Shown here: piece by piece, positions 1 to 12,038 of the stretch
Position numbering within the stretch: position 1 is the first letter of the stretch
Layout of the letters: every line of letters begins with the position of its first letter
DNA from: Paraglaciecola mesophila
GTDB lineage: Bacteria; Pseudomonadota; Gammaproteobacteria; Enterobacterales; Alteromonadaceae
Direction: 5' to 3'
DNA: 64,000 nt
Assembly: GCF_009906955.1 (NCBI RefSeq)
Contig: NZ_CP047656.1
Span: 62,001-126,000, forward strand
Position numbers and translations under genes: made by a program
Notes under the pieces: model-generated
Database searches by the model: none
What the model saw: the letters and a program-made list of their open reading frames with translations, nothing else
What the model was told of the DNA's origin: nothing

Positions 1-707
1 GCTGTGGGGAGGGCTTGACGGATCAAGGGCCAAATCTCTGATTTTAACCACAGCACGGCGTTCCAATTGGGCTCGTGGCGAAAATTCCCGATGCTAATAA
101 AATGCTGTCGCTGGGAAAATGTTTTGCCTAGTGTTTGCTCGCCGGCACCTTCTAAATCAAGCATAAAAGGGCAGTGATGAAGCAAGTACTCTGGTACTTT
201 AAAGGTATTTTGCAGCAAAGTGTATTCGTAATCAGAAATGATTAAACTGATGTCACAGCGATAGATTGAGGCAATTTCACGCAAAGCCAAATCGCTTTTG
301 AGGTCGCACTCATTAACAGGTCTATCTTGCTTAAATGCAAGGTGGCGAGCATTGCGTAAACTGTGGAGATCCTCAGTATCAAGCACGCGAAGCGCATCTG
401 GACAGTGTTTGGCCACGCGCCAGCCGAACTGTTCTTCTAACATAAAACGATCGAACAACACGAGATCCGGTGCTTGGCGCACAATAAAATCATCAAAGCT
501 ACTGCAATTAAGGGCAATACTGTGCTCACTAATGCCCATTTCAGTGAGGTCGATTTTATGCTCGCCTTGTACAGCGGGGCTGGCAAAACTGACCGTCCAG
601 CCTTGCTCAATAAACAGGGTTAGTAGGCTCATCATATGTTGGCCAGCTGCAGAGGAGTTAGGCTCTGGCCAAACATAGCCGATAACTAAAACGTGTTGAA
701 TTGACAT
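1..707 (-). CDS. GT-B type glycosyltransferase, partial (C-terminus beyond window)
   Basis: Translating the minus strand from the ATG at 705-707 gives an uninterrupted 235 residues that run off the left edge, so only the N-terminal part is present. It begins MSIQHVLVIGYVWPEP with a following Ser/Ala-Ala-Gly stretch, the usual opening of GT-B glycosyltransferases (a beta strand, then a Gly/Ser-rich turn). Near the edge lies IGNFRHEPNWNAV, which matches the G-x(5)-P-N-x-x-A motif at the start of the second Rossmann domain in GT1/GT4-type enzymes. The acceptor and donor sugars cannot be told. The start lies 4 bp after the stop of the diguanylate cyclase gene, so the two are probably cotranscribed. 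The c-di-GMP link to polysaccharide synthesis is inference only. Confidence 0.75.
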   Translation of the reverse strand, partial: MSIQHVLVIGYVWPEPNSSAAGQHMMSLLTLFIEQGWTVSFASPAVQGEHKIDLTEMGISEHSIALNCSSFDDFIVRQAPDLVLFDRFMLEEQFGWRVAKHCPDALRVLDTEDLHSLRNARHLAFKQDRPVNECDLKSDLALREIASIYRCDISLIISDYEYTLLQNTFKVPEYLLHHCPFMLDLEGAGEQTLGKTFSQRQHFISIGNFRHEPNWNAVLWLKSEIWPLIRQALPT

Positions 708-711
708 AATA

Positions 712-1938
712 TTACTCGGGTTGCTTCGCAAGCTGCACGCAGTTACGGCCCGCTTTTTTCGCTGTATATAAGGCGATATCGGCCTGCTTCATGATATCAC
801 TGAACTGATTGAACTCGCTGCTACGCTTTGCGATCCCAAAGCTGGCGGTAATTTTAACTGTTTTACCTTGATTTGGTTTGCCAGTACCACGCTTAGGGGC
901 CTTCTTAGGACGGGGTTTTTCACGTAAGGCGATGGGATAATCTGCGATAAGTTGCCGAATTTGCTCTACAAAAGGCAAGGCTTGCTGCGGGGTTTTTCGA
1001 GGGAATATCATAATAAATTCCTCACCACCAAAGCGAAACGCTTTGCCACCTCCGCCGATTTTATTTAACCGACTGGCTACCAATTTTAGCACTTCGTCAC
1101 CAACGTCATGACCGTAGGTATCGTTAAACTTCTTAAAATGATCTATATCTGCCATAACCACCACATATTTACGTCCAAGGGTGTTTACGTATTGCATTAA
1201 CGCTCTACGTGAGGGGACACCTGTCAGTTCATCCTTAAACGCCATGTTAAAGCTGTCTTTTAACATGGCGTAGACAAAGCTTGTGGCTAAAACGAGGGTT
1301 AAAACGCTATGCAATTCAAAGCCCGAATAAGCTGGCATAATGGCAACGAGTAGGGCGCCTAAAAGCAATGCTGCATGATTATTATCCGTCACAAAGATAA
1401 AGCGCAACAAACAGGTAACCAATGCCAACCCAACCAACAGCCACTCTAATGGGGTGTATATGGCATTCAATCCAGGGGCAATCTGGTTAGCAAAGGTATA
1501 CATTGGACTCAGATGGTTTTGGACTAGCGCTGGCAAGTACGTTAATGCAGCCCAACTTAGCACAGTGACAACGAACAGTTTTACCAAGGTTACCGCCACA
1601 TTGTGCCCTGAAAAACCGCTGTCTTTAACACAACTTAAATAACTGAGTATCATGAGCACGATTAGCGGTAAACGGCGGCTAAATTCAGACGAGAGGTCTA
1701 TTTTTTCATGGCCTATAAGCAGTAATATAGCCAGCATGACGCAGCACCAAAAAAGTCGGCTTCGGCCAAATTGTAGCGCTATTACTGCACTTACACCTAA
1801 TGCAACGTAGCCAATCCACGGCAATGGTAGAAACCAGTCACGTAACAGCGGCCGCTGGGCCTCTACGAAATAAACAACTAAGATAAACAGCGCCGCATAA
1901 ACGAAGAGGTGGCGAAAAATAGCGTACAAATAAGTCAA
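712..1938 (-). CDS. membrane-bound diguanylate cyclase (GGDEF domain)
   Basis: 408 residues. The first ~225 are a run of hydrophobic segments (about six or more membrane spans) with no recognisable sensor domain. They are followed by a GGDEF domain: DELTG at 236-240, ADIDHFKKFNDTYGHDVGD at about 263-281, and GGEEF at 304-308. The metal- and GTP-binding residues look intact, so it should make c-di-GMP from two GTP at the inner membrane. The RxxD inhibitory site normally just upstream of GGEEF is absent (the sequence there is GGGGKAFRF). A strongly basic insertion of about 25 residues (KPRPKKAPKRGTGKP and neighbours) sits in the C-terminal part of the domain before the ITASFGIA strand. The start codon is TTG with only a weak ribosome site; no in-frame ATG lies close by that would keep the first membrane span. 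Confidence 0.85.
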   Translation of the reverse strand: MTYLYAIFRHLFVYAALFILVVYFVEAQRPLLRDWFLPLPWIGYVALGVSAVIALQFGRSRLFWCCVMLAILLLIGHEKIDLSSEFSRRLPLIVLMILSYLSCVKDSGFSGHNVAVTLVKLFVVTVLSWAALTYLPALVQNHLSPMYTFANQIAPGLNAIYTPLEWLLVGLALVTCLLRFIFVTDNNHAALLLGALLVAIMPAYSGFELHSVLTLVLATSFVYAMLKDSFNMAFKDELTGVPSRRALMQYVNTLGRKYVVVMADIDHFKKFNDTYGHDVGDEVLKLVASRLNKIGGGGKAFRFGGEEFIMIFPRKTPQQALPFVEQIRQLIADYPIALREKPRPKKAPKRGTGKPNQGKTVKITASFGIAKRSSEFNQFSDIMKQADIALYTAKKAGRNCVQLAKQPE

Positions 1939-2057
1939 ATTGTCCAGCTCGAGCTTGGCATAAAACCCTATTGTATGAAATTTTTGTATGCTTCATAAGT
2001 GTATGTGTTAATTTGGTGCAAATTAAATGAATGTTATCAATCTGTTAAAGGAGCCGT

Positions 2058-3131
2058 ATGTCGTCTCATGTAGTATTTGGAGCCGGTTTAATAGGCAGTT
2101 TTTTAGGTGCCTGTATGCACCATTTAGGGATAAATGTGGCGCTTGTTTGTCGAGCTTCCGTCAGAAATAAGTTAGCGCAAGGGGTGACATTAACTGACTA
2201 CCAAGAGCATCACGCCCGTGCTGAGCAGCTTAACTTTCTTGATAGTGACATATTGGCTAAACTTTCAGCAGAGCATATTAACTGCGATTTTTTATGGTTA
2301 ACCGTGAAATGCCACAGTGTTGACCAAGCCGTGCAGGATATTAAGCCTTTGGTCAATAAGGATACGGTAATATTATGTTGTCAAAATGGTTTGGGCTCAG
2401 ATAAACAAGTCAAAGATGCCTTTCCTGACAATATCGTGTTGCGTGTTATGGTGCCATTTAATGTCGTCGAGTTAGAACAAGGCCATTTGCATCGAGGTTC
2501 AGAAGGGCATCTCACCATTGAGCAATCAAGCCAAGCCAACGTAAGCACTGATTTAATGAGTTTATTGAATAGCCCCTTGTTGCCCGTTGCGCTAACGCAA
2601 GATATGCAAGCATTATTGTGGGCTAAATTACAGTTGAATTTAGGCAATAGCATTAATGCGCTTGCCGATATTCCGGTTAAAAGCATGTTAGAACAGCGAG
2701 GTTATCGGTTAGTTATCGCTACGTTAATGCAAGAGTTATTGGCCGTCTCGAGCGAGCTAGGGCTGACCTTGCCAAAGGTCACGTCAGTGCCCGCAAGTGT
2801 GATCCCTTATGTACTCAAACTGCCGAATTTCTTGTTTACCCGCGTTGCGAATAAAATGCTGGCGGTGGATCCAAATGTACGCACGTCAATGTGGTGGGAT
2901 ATGTCACAAGGCAAGCCAACTGAGATCAGGTATCTCAACGGTGCCGTGGTTGATACGGGAGCGCGAATAGGCGTATCAACCCCGGCGAATAAACGCATTG
3001 TGGCACTGATAATGGCATTATCTCACGACAATGAGACAAAAGCGGGCAGCAACATTAATACTCCCCGAGCGACGGGCGTCGATCTTGCCCGCCCGGTGAG
3101 CGCTAAACAGCTACAAAAATTGATTCGATGA
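2058..3131 (+). CDS. panE: 2-dehydropantoate 2-reductase family protein (ketopantoate reductase)
   Basis: 357 residues. The N-terminal Rossmann motif GAGLIG is at 8-13 and QNGLG at 109-113. The Lys-x3-Asn pair K190/N194 matches the catalytic K176/N180 pair of E. coli PanE, which reduces ketopantoate to pantoate with NADPH in pantothenate (CoA) synthesis. At 357 aa it is longer than the usual ~300 aa, with a C-terminal tail (GSNINTPRATGVDLARP) of unknown role. The ATG has a clear AAAGGAG site 8 bp upstream. Its divergent neighbour is the diguanylate cyclase and its convergent neighbour is cysZ, so it appears monocistronic. The family has many paralogues, so the exact substrate is not proven by sequence. 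Confidence 0.8.
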   Translation: MSSHVVFGAGLIGSFLGACMHHLGINVALVCRASVRNKLAQGVTLTDYQEHHARAEQLNFLDSDILAKLSAEHINCDFLWLTVKCHSVDQAVQDIKPLVNKDTVILCCQNGLGSDKQVKDAFPDNIVLRVMVPFNVVELEQGHLHRGSEGHLTIEQSSQANVSTDLMSLLNSPLLPVALTQDMQALLWAKLQLNLGNSINALADIPVKSMLEQRGYRLVIATLMQELLAVSSELGLTLPKVTSVPASVIPYVLKLPNFLFTRVANKMLAVDPNVRTSMWWDMSQGKPTEIRYLNGAVVDTGARIGVSTPANKRIVALIMALSHDNETKAGSNINTPRATGVDLARPVSAKQLQKLIR

Positions 3132-3164
3132 TGAAGGCGTTATAAGCACGTTGTACTGTGATAA

Positions 3165-3198
3165 AAACGACGTCAACGGTTACGCGTTAACGTCGTTT
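3165..3198 (-). terminator. hairpin terminator overlapping the 3' end of cysZ
   Basis: The arms AAACGACGT (3165-3173) and ACGTCGTTT (3190-3198) pair perfectly. An inner AACG/CGTT extension follows after one mismatch, leaving a 6-nt loop. Read leftwards the stem is followed by TTTTTATCAC, so it fits a rho-independent terminator for cysZ. The right arm lies inside the last codons of cysZ (stop at 3180-3182). Confidence 0.55.
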
Positions 3199-3914
3199 AA
3201 CAGTTTGGGTTTTAGATTATCTACCCACATTGCTGTTGCGCCGCATATGGCAACCGGCATGACAAGAAAATTGACTATGGGGATCATAGAGAAAATGCTA
3301 GCCCCAATACCAAAGCTAAAGCAATTTCCTCGACTCTGGTTTAGCGTTCTTCGCATGTCTTTGAACGGCACTTTGTGATTGTCAAAGGGGTAATCGCAAT
3401 ACTGGATGGCCATCATCCATGCCGAAAACAAAAACCACAGTATTTGACCAAATACAGGCAATATAAAAAATAACAACAAGAAACCCAATGCGCGTGGTAT
3501 GTAGTAGGCAAGCTTTGCAAATTCACGGCCTAACGTTCGGGGAATATCTTTAACTACGTCTAATACCCCTGTATCGCCTAAATCCTGCCCTGTGAGGTGT
3601 TTCTCAACTTTTTCCGCCAACAAGCCATTAAAAGGGGCAGCAATCCAATTGGCTAATGTACCGAAAATAAGCGCAAAAATAAGTAAGATACTGATCACTG
3701 CAAGGGGCCAAATAATGTAACTCAATGCTGATTTAAGCCACCCTAGCCAGTCTGGTATTAAATCAACCAACCACACAATCGCCCCGTCTATTTGCCCAAA
3801 AAGTGCATAGAATGCAACACCGAACAGGAGCAAATTAACCATCAAGGGAATAAAAACAAAGCGCTTTAAGCCTTTGGTTTGAATAAGGGAAAAGCCCTGT
3901 AAGAAGTAATTCAA
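3180..3914 (-). CDS. cysZ: CysZ-type sulfate transporter (EI24 family)
   Basis: 244 residues with several hydrophobic segments and the N-terminal pattern FLQGFSLIQTKGLKRFVFIPL typical of CysZ, the inner-membrane sulfate permease that feeds cysteine synthesis. The central AAPFNGLLAEKVE stretch and the C-terminal MRRTLNQSRG and IVNFLVMPVAICGATAMW stretches are also family features. Length is close to E. coli CysZ (253 aa). The ATG has an AGAGG site 6 bp upstream. It stands divergent from smc-zipA-ligA; E. coli also has cysZ next to zipA-ligA, so the context supports the call. Confidence 0.9.
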   Translation of the reverse strand: MNYFLQGFSLIQTKGLKRFVFIPLMVNLLLFGVAFYALFGQIDGAIVWLVDLIPDWLGWLKSALSYIIWPLAVISILLIFALIFGTLANWIAAPFNGLLAEKVEKHLTGQDLGDTGVLDVVKDIPRTLGREFAKLAYYIPRALGFLLLFFILPVFGQILWFLFSAWMMAIQYCDYPFDNHKVPFKDMRRTLNQSRGNCFSFGIGASIFSMIPIVNFLVMPVAICGATAMWVDNLKPKLLNDVNA

Positions 3915-4129
3915 TGTGTAGCCTCTTTTGTATACTATTTGTACATTTAATGATTGTTTGCCGAAAATTGTCTAATACGTTGAATTAATTGGCAAATATC
4001 GATGCTATCTTGGGGTATTATACTGATGAACTAGGTCACGGCAAAACGTCAATTGTTACACGGAGTGAGTTTTGCTACATTTCTAGTGTTTCCCAAAATA
4101 ACGATAAAACCGGAATCACCTTTTTATTC

Positions 4130-7100
4130 ATGCGCTTAAAGAAAATAAAGCTCGCAGGGTTCAAGTCTTTTGTTGACCCAACTAGCATTCCCTTTGTTGA
4201 CGATATGACCGCAATAGTCGGCCCTAACGGCTGTGGTAAATCTAACGTCATTGATGCTGTGCGCTGGGTATTAGGAGAAAGCTCTGCGAAAAACCTACGC
4301 GGTGATGCCATGATAGACGTGATATTCAATGGTTCAAGTGCTCGTAAGCCAGTTTCTCAGTGCACGGTTGAATTGGTTTTTGATAATACATCGGGGCGTA
4401 TTCAAGGTGAGTTTGCAAGCTACAATGAAATCTCTGTTAAGCGCTTGGTCACAAAAGATGGTCAATCCAGCTATTTTCTGAATAACAGTAAATGCCGGCG
4501 CCGAGATGTGACCGATCTGTTTTTAGGTACAGGCTTGGGCCCTCGCAGTTATGCCATTATCGAGCAGGGGACGATTTCTCGGCTAATTGAATCAAAACCT
4601 CAAGAATTACGAGTGTTTATCGAAGAAGCGGCAGGTATTTCAAAATATAAAGAACGACGCCGTGAAACCGAAAACCGTATTCGCCATACTAAGGAAAATT
4701 TAGAGCGCCTAGACGATGTGCGTGGCGAGTTGGCTGCCCAATTACAAAAGTTAGAAAAGCAAGCTGCTGCAGCAAAGCGTTATAAAGAATTGAAACAACA
4801 AGAACGGCAGTTACGCAATGAACTGGCCGCGATCCGTTGGTCGAACTTTAACGCGAAAATCGTTCACTTAGAGCAACAAACCCAGCAACAAGAAGCTGAT
4901 TTAGAGGCTTTTATCGCTCGCCAACGGGGTGATGAGAAAGAAATCACCCTCTATCGCACGCGTCAGCAAGATCTTAAGCAACAACTGCAAGATAGCCAAC
5001 AAGCCTATTTTCGTCTCGGTACTGACATTACTCGCCTAGAGCAAAATCAATTGCATAGCAAACAGCGTATCAGCCAAATCAACCAAGAGTTAGGCACGCT
5101 TAACGAAGCGATACAAGACAGTGAAGCTGAACAAAAAACGAATGTGTTACGAATAGCTGATTTAACCGTCACAATTGATAAGTACGAGCCTGAACATGCA
5201 TTAGCTGAACACGCCTTAGAAGATGCCATTTGGCAATTGCAGAACTTGGAAGAACGCACGCTAACGGAGCAAAATCAGTGGCGCGAACAAGAACACACTT
5301 ATCAAAAGTACAAACAGCAAGCGCAAAGCTATCACGGTAAAATTCAATCTATCTTGGCGATGCAAATGCGTAGTGAAGAACGTATTAGTGAAATCAAGAG
5401 TGAGATAAATAGCTTCGATAGCGAAGAGTGTAATGTGCAAATTGAACAAGCTCATGCACAGCAACAGTTAGCTCAAGAGCAGCATGATGAAGCACAACTG
5501 CAGTATCAAGCACAATCGGAGGCTTTGCATCAAGCTCAGCTAGATTGGCGAGCATTTAGTGATGCACAAACCAAAACTCAAGGGGAACTACACGCAATAG
5601 AGGCGCAAATTAACGCGCTACAAAGTGTGCAAGATTTATCAAAAGGTTATGAAGAATATCAACAAAAGCTGCTTGAAAAAGGCATAGACAGCCAACCTTG
5701 GCAAGCGACACTGCGTGTGACCCCTGGATGGGAGAGCGCTGTTGAAGCGGTCAGCGCTCAGCTAAAAAATGCCCTGCTAGTGCAGAGTTCGTGCGATATC
5801 ACTTTATTTGAAGAAGCAAAATGGCAGGGCATAGTGTTGGTGATTGACAGCCAATCCAGTCAACTAGAAAATTCCTCGAGTGAAGTTGGCACGTTAGGTT
5901 CGGTCATGACAAAGGGGGTTGTTCCACAGTGGATGGCGGACATTCGCATTGCGAAAACACGAGAAGAAGCGTTAGCGCTTAGGCACTCTTTGGGCAAGGG
6001 ACAAAGCGTTGTGAGTGCCGATGGATTGTGGCTTGGCGATAACTGGGTAGTTGACGGCTGTAGCGAAGAGGCAGGGGGCAACATTCAGCGTGCAAACATG
6101 ATTGCTACGCTTGAAAGTAAATTACCTGCAATACAGCAACAATGTGATTCAGCGCGGCACAGTAATGAGCAAGCACAACAAAAGGTTGAACGCCTAAATC
6201 ACAGTAAAGAGCAAGCTCAGGGCACCTTGTCACGTTGTAACGAGGCATTAAGTCAGAAGAAAAATCACGCTCAATGGCTAACCCAGCAACAACAAACGAA
6301 TGCACAGCGTAGTCAAAAGCTGCATGTGGAACTCAAAAGACAACAAGAAATATTGCTCAAAGAGCAAGCTGATTTAGCTGAAACGACCGCGCAAACCGAG
6401 GAATTGGCAGAAACCTTATTGGGCTTAGAAGATCAGCAAAGCGACATTGAAAAGCAGCGAGAAGCACTTAACAATCAACTGCGAGATCAGCGACACCAGG
6501 TGGATACCTTAAAAGCACAACTGCATCAAGGGGCATTGACACTCAAAGGTCATCAGGGAGAGTGGCAAAGCCTTAAGAGTATTCATGCGAAGGAAACCGC
6601 ACAGTTACAAAATATGCTCTATAAAAAAGAGCAATTGAACAGCGAGTTAACGTTGTTGTCTACGCCTTTAGATGAACAAGGCAGTGCGTTGCAAACGATG
6701 TTACTTAAACATAATAAGTTGGATGAAGAGCAGAAAAAGTTGCACAGTGAGTTAGGGGAAATTGAGCATCAGCTTGACCTGATTGAAAAAGGTCAACAAG
6801 GCATTAATGCGCAAATTCATCAGATGCAGCAAAATATACAAGCCAGTCAGGTTGAGTGCGAAGGTTATCGTGTGCGCGCTAAAAGTGTGATTGAACAACT
6901 GAATGAAGCCAAAGTACAGTTGCAACCTATACTCGAAAGGCTGAGTGAAACCACGGATGAAAAACGCTGGCAAGAACAATTAGACCGTACCGTTTCTGCC
7001 GTTGCTCGCCTAGGAGCGGTCAACTTAGCGGCCGTAGAGGAGTACGATGTTCAAGCCCAACGTAAACAACATTTAGACGAACAAAATCAAGATCTTGAAT

Positions 7101-7624
7101 CAGCACTTGAGACGTTAGAGCAAGCCATTCGGAAAATTGACAAAGAAACCAGAACTCGCTTTAAAAATACCTTTGATCGCGTTAATAATGGTCTGCAAAC
7201 TTTGTTTCCTAAGGTGTTTGGGGGAGGCTCTGCTTACTTAGCCTTAACGGATGATGACTTGCTGGAAACAGGGGTGAGCATAATGGCGCGGCCACCGGGC
7301 AAGAAAAATAGTACAATTCACTTGCTTTCTGGTGGAGAAAAAGCGCTGACCGCTTTATCATTGGTTTTCGCAATTTTTCAACTCAATCCAGCACCATTTT
7401 GTTTGCTGGATGAGGTAGATGCGCCACTGGATGATGCCAATGTGGGGCGTTTTTGTAAGCTGGTTAGTGAGATGTCTGCCAGTGTGCAATTTATTTATAT
7501 CACCCATAACAAAATTGCGATGGAAATGGCGAGTCACTTAACTGGGGTAACAATGGCGGAGCCGGGTGTGTCACGCATGGTTGCCGTTGATGTGGAACAA
7601 GCTTTAGCTATCGCGCAAGCATAA
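4130..7624 (+). CDS. smc: chromosome segregation protein SMC
   Basis: 1164 residues from the ATG at 4130. The frame stays open upstream to about 3989, but MRLKKIKLAGFKSF is the conserved SMC N-terminus, so 4130 is chosen. Walker A GPNGCGKS is at 31-38. Two long Gln/Glu-rich coiled coils flank a hinge at about 500-660 (LSKGYEEYQQKLL onwards). The C-terminal ATPase half has the signature LLSGGEKALTALS and Walker B FCLLDEVDAPLDD. SMC forms the ATP-driven ring that, with ScpA and ScpB (not in this window), compacts and separates chromosomes. No strong ribosome site is visible. zipA follows 22 bp later, likely in one transcript. Enterobacteria use the unrelated MukBEF instead, which helps place the organism outside that group. 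Confidence 0.96.
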   Translation: MRLKKIKLAGFKSFVDPTSIPFVDDMTAIVGPNGCGKSNVIDAVRWVLGESSAKNLRGDAMIDVIFNGSSARKPVSQCTVELVFDNTSGRIQGEFASYNEISVKRLVTKDGQSSYFLNNSKCRRRDVTDLFLGTGLGPRSYAIIEQGTISRLIESKPQELRVFIEEAAGISKYKERRRETENRIRHTKENLERLDDVRGELAAQLQKLEKQAAAAKRYKELKQQERQLRNELAAIRWSNFNAKIVHLEQQTQQQEADLEAFIARQRGDEKEITLYRTRQQDLKQQLQDSQQAYFRLGTDITRLEQNQLHSKQRISQINQELGTLNEAIQDSEAEQKTNVLRIADLTVTIDKYEPEHALAEHALEDAIWQLQNLEERTLTEQNQWREQEHTYQKYKQQAQSYHGKIQSILAMQMRSEERISEIKSEINSFDSEECNVQIEQAHAQQQLAQEQHDEAQLQYQAQSEALHQAQLDWRAFSDAQTKTQGELHAIEAQINALQSVQDLSKGYEEYQQKLLEKGIDSQPWQATLRVTPGWESAVEAVSAQLKNALLVQSSCDITLFEEAKWQGIVLVIDSQSSQLENSSSEVGTLGSVMTKGVVPQWMADIRIAKTREEALALRHSLGKGQSVVSADGLWLGDNWVVDGCSEEAGGNIQRANMIATLESKLPAIQQQCDSARHSNEQAQQKVERLNHSKEQAQGTLSRCNEALSQKKNHAQWLTQQQQTNAQRSQKLHVELKRQQEILLKEQADLAETTAQTEELAETLLGLEDQQSDIEKQREALNNQLRDQRHQVDTLKAQLHQGALTLKGHQGEWQSLKSIHAKETAQLQNMLYKKEQLNSELTLLSTPLDEQGSALQTMLLKHNKLDEEQKKLHSELGEIEHQLDLIEKGQQGINAQIHQMQQNIQASQVECEGYRVRAKSVIEQLNEAKVQLQPILERLSETTDEKRWQEQLDRTVSAVARLGAVNLAAVEEYDVQAQRKQHLDEQNQDLESALETLEQAIRKIDKETRTRFKNTFDRVNNGLQTLFPKVFGGGSAYLALTDDDLLETGVSIMARPPGKKNSTIHLLSGGEKALTALSLVFAIFQLNPAPFCLLDEVDAPLDDANVGRFCKLVSEMSASVQFIYITHNKIAMEMASHLTGVTMAEPGVSRMVAVDVEQALAIAQA

Positions 7625-7646
7625 TAAAAGGGTATGAGTTAATTCG

Positions 7647-11059
<3,413 letters not shown>

Positions 11060-11062
11060 GAA

Positions 11063-11401
11063 ATGGAAACATCAGTTATCTTCGACGTTTTACGCACATT
11101 AACCCACTGGGTCAGCCCGTATTATAATGAAATTGCCATGACGATTGTGGCGACGGTGTTGGTTATTTATGGCGACATTCTAAATAAGAAAATCAAGCAT
11201 ATCTTATCACCGTATCATTTTTTGTTAAGAACCGTTGTGTTTGTACTGATCTGCGCCTTCGGTTACGGCGCGTTGGTGATATTTACCACACCCCATGTAA
11301 AGTTAACCATGATGATGATCCCCAGTGTGTATCGGGGAATAAGTATCGTAAGTATCTTTTTGCTGTTGGGCTATCTCGCCGAAAATAGGCGTTATATATA
11401 A
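11063..11401 (+). CDS. small inner-membrane protein, DUF3392 family
   Basis: 112 residues with about three hydrophobic segments (roughly 24-42, 54-76, 86-106) and a short charged loop DILNKKIKHIL. The size and the LxHWVSPYYNEI start resemble the DUF3392 family of gammaproteobacterial membrane proteins, whose function is unknown. It begins 3 bp after ligA, so it is probably translated from the same message. It is followed by a rho-independent terminator that closes the smc-zipA-ligA unit. Confidence 0.7.
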   Translation: METSVIFDVLRTLTHWVSPYYNEIAMTIVATVLVIYGDILNKKIKHILSPYHFLLRTVVFVLICAFGYGALVIFTTPHVKLTMMMIPSVYRGISIVSIFLLLGYLAENRRYI

Positions 11402-11426
11402 CGCTAAAGGAAGTCAAAACATGAAT

Positions 11427-11455
11427 AAAACCAGCTAAAAGGCTGGTTTTTATTT
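11427..11455 (+). terminator. rho-independent terminator, end of the smc-zipA-ligA unit
   Basis: Perfect 9-bp stem AAAACCAGC (11427-11435) / GCTGGTTTT (11442-11450), 6-nt loop, then a T-rich tail (TTTTATTTTTATT). It lies between convergent genes; the A-run on the left arm means it can also stop transcription of the minus-strand DUF2062 gene. Confidence 0.85.
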
Positions 11456-12001
11456 TTATTGGGGGGACTTTAGTTTCGCTTTCTTGGCGGCGTATTTAGC
11501 TTGGCGAAGTTGCCATGCTTTCACGACTGACCAGCGCCAGATGTAATTTAGTCCGAAATAGCCAGCCAATCCAAAAAACACAGAACAGACACCACAGCCA
11601 AGCAAAAATGCGGGTCCTATGGTTTCGAGGCTTTGCACAACCCAGTCCCAACTCAATTGAAAATGGAAGGCTTGGGTATCTGTGCCTAAAATGGTTGCAC
11701 CGACTAAGTATGCTCCGTAAAAAATCGGCGGCATAGTAAACGGATTTGTGATCCAAACCGTGGCGACCGACAGAGGTAAATTTACTCTAAGCGGTATGGC
11801 TGCTCCGGCTGATAACCACATTTGAAATGGCACAGGCCAAAAGGCAAAAAAGAGTCCTATCCCAAAGGCGCCAGATGCAGAACGACGATTTAGGTGCCAA
11901 AGATTGGGGTCGTGCAACAAGGTGCCGAATATCTTCAATGCTTTTTGCTTTTTAATCTTATGATGGTCCGGTAAAAAGCGTTTAATGAACTTTTTCAGCA
12001 T
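11456..12001 (-). CDS. DUF2062 domain membrane protein
   Basis: 181 residues. A basic N-terminus is followed by the family signature LWHLNRRSASGAFGIGLF and by TNPFTMPPIFYGAY, with two or three membrane segments and a basic C-terminus (RQAKYAAKKAKLK). This matches DUF2062, a membrane family of unknown function common in proteobacteria. ATG with an AGGGAA site 6 bp upstream. It is divergent from comEC with a gap of only 37 bp, so the two promoters must overlap. Confidence 0.85.
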   Translation of the reverse strand: MLKKFIKRFLPDHHKIKKQKALKIFGTLLHDPNLWHLNRRSASGAFGIGLFFAFWPVPFQMWLSAGAAIPLRVNLPLSVATVWITNPFTMPPIFYGAYLVGATILGTDTQAFHFQLSWDWVVQSLETIGPAFLLGCGVCSVFFGLAGYFGLNYIWRWSVVKAWQLRQAKYAAKKAKLKSPQ

Positions 12002-12038
12002 GATTCCCTATAATAAGTTGAAAGGTGATACATAGGAT

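Noticed and set aside
298..678. Plus-strand open frame of 126 codons at the left edge
   Set aside because: The minus strand encodes a glycosyltransferase with family motifs over the same bases; the plus reading is a shadow without a good ribosome site.
3989..4129. 47-codon extension of smc upstream of 4130
   Set aside because: The conserved SMC N-terminus starts at 4130; the extension has no SMC homology and would cover the promoter region.
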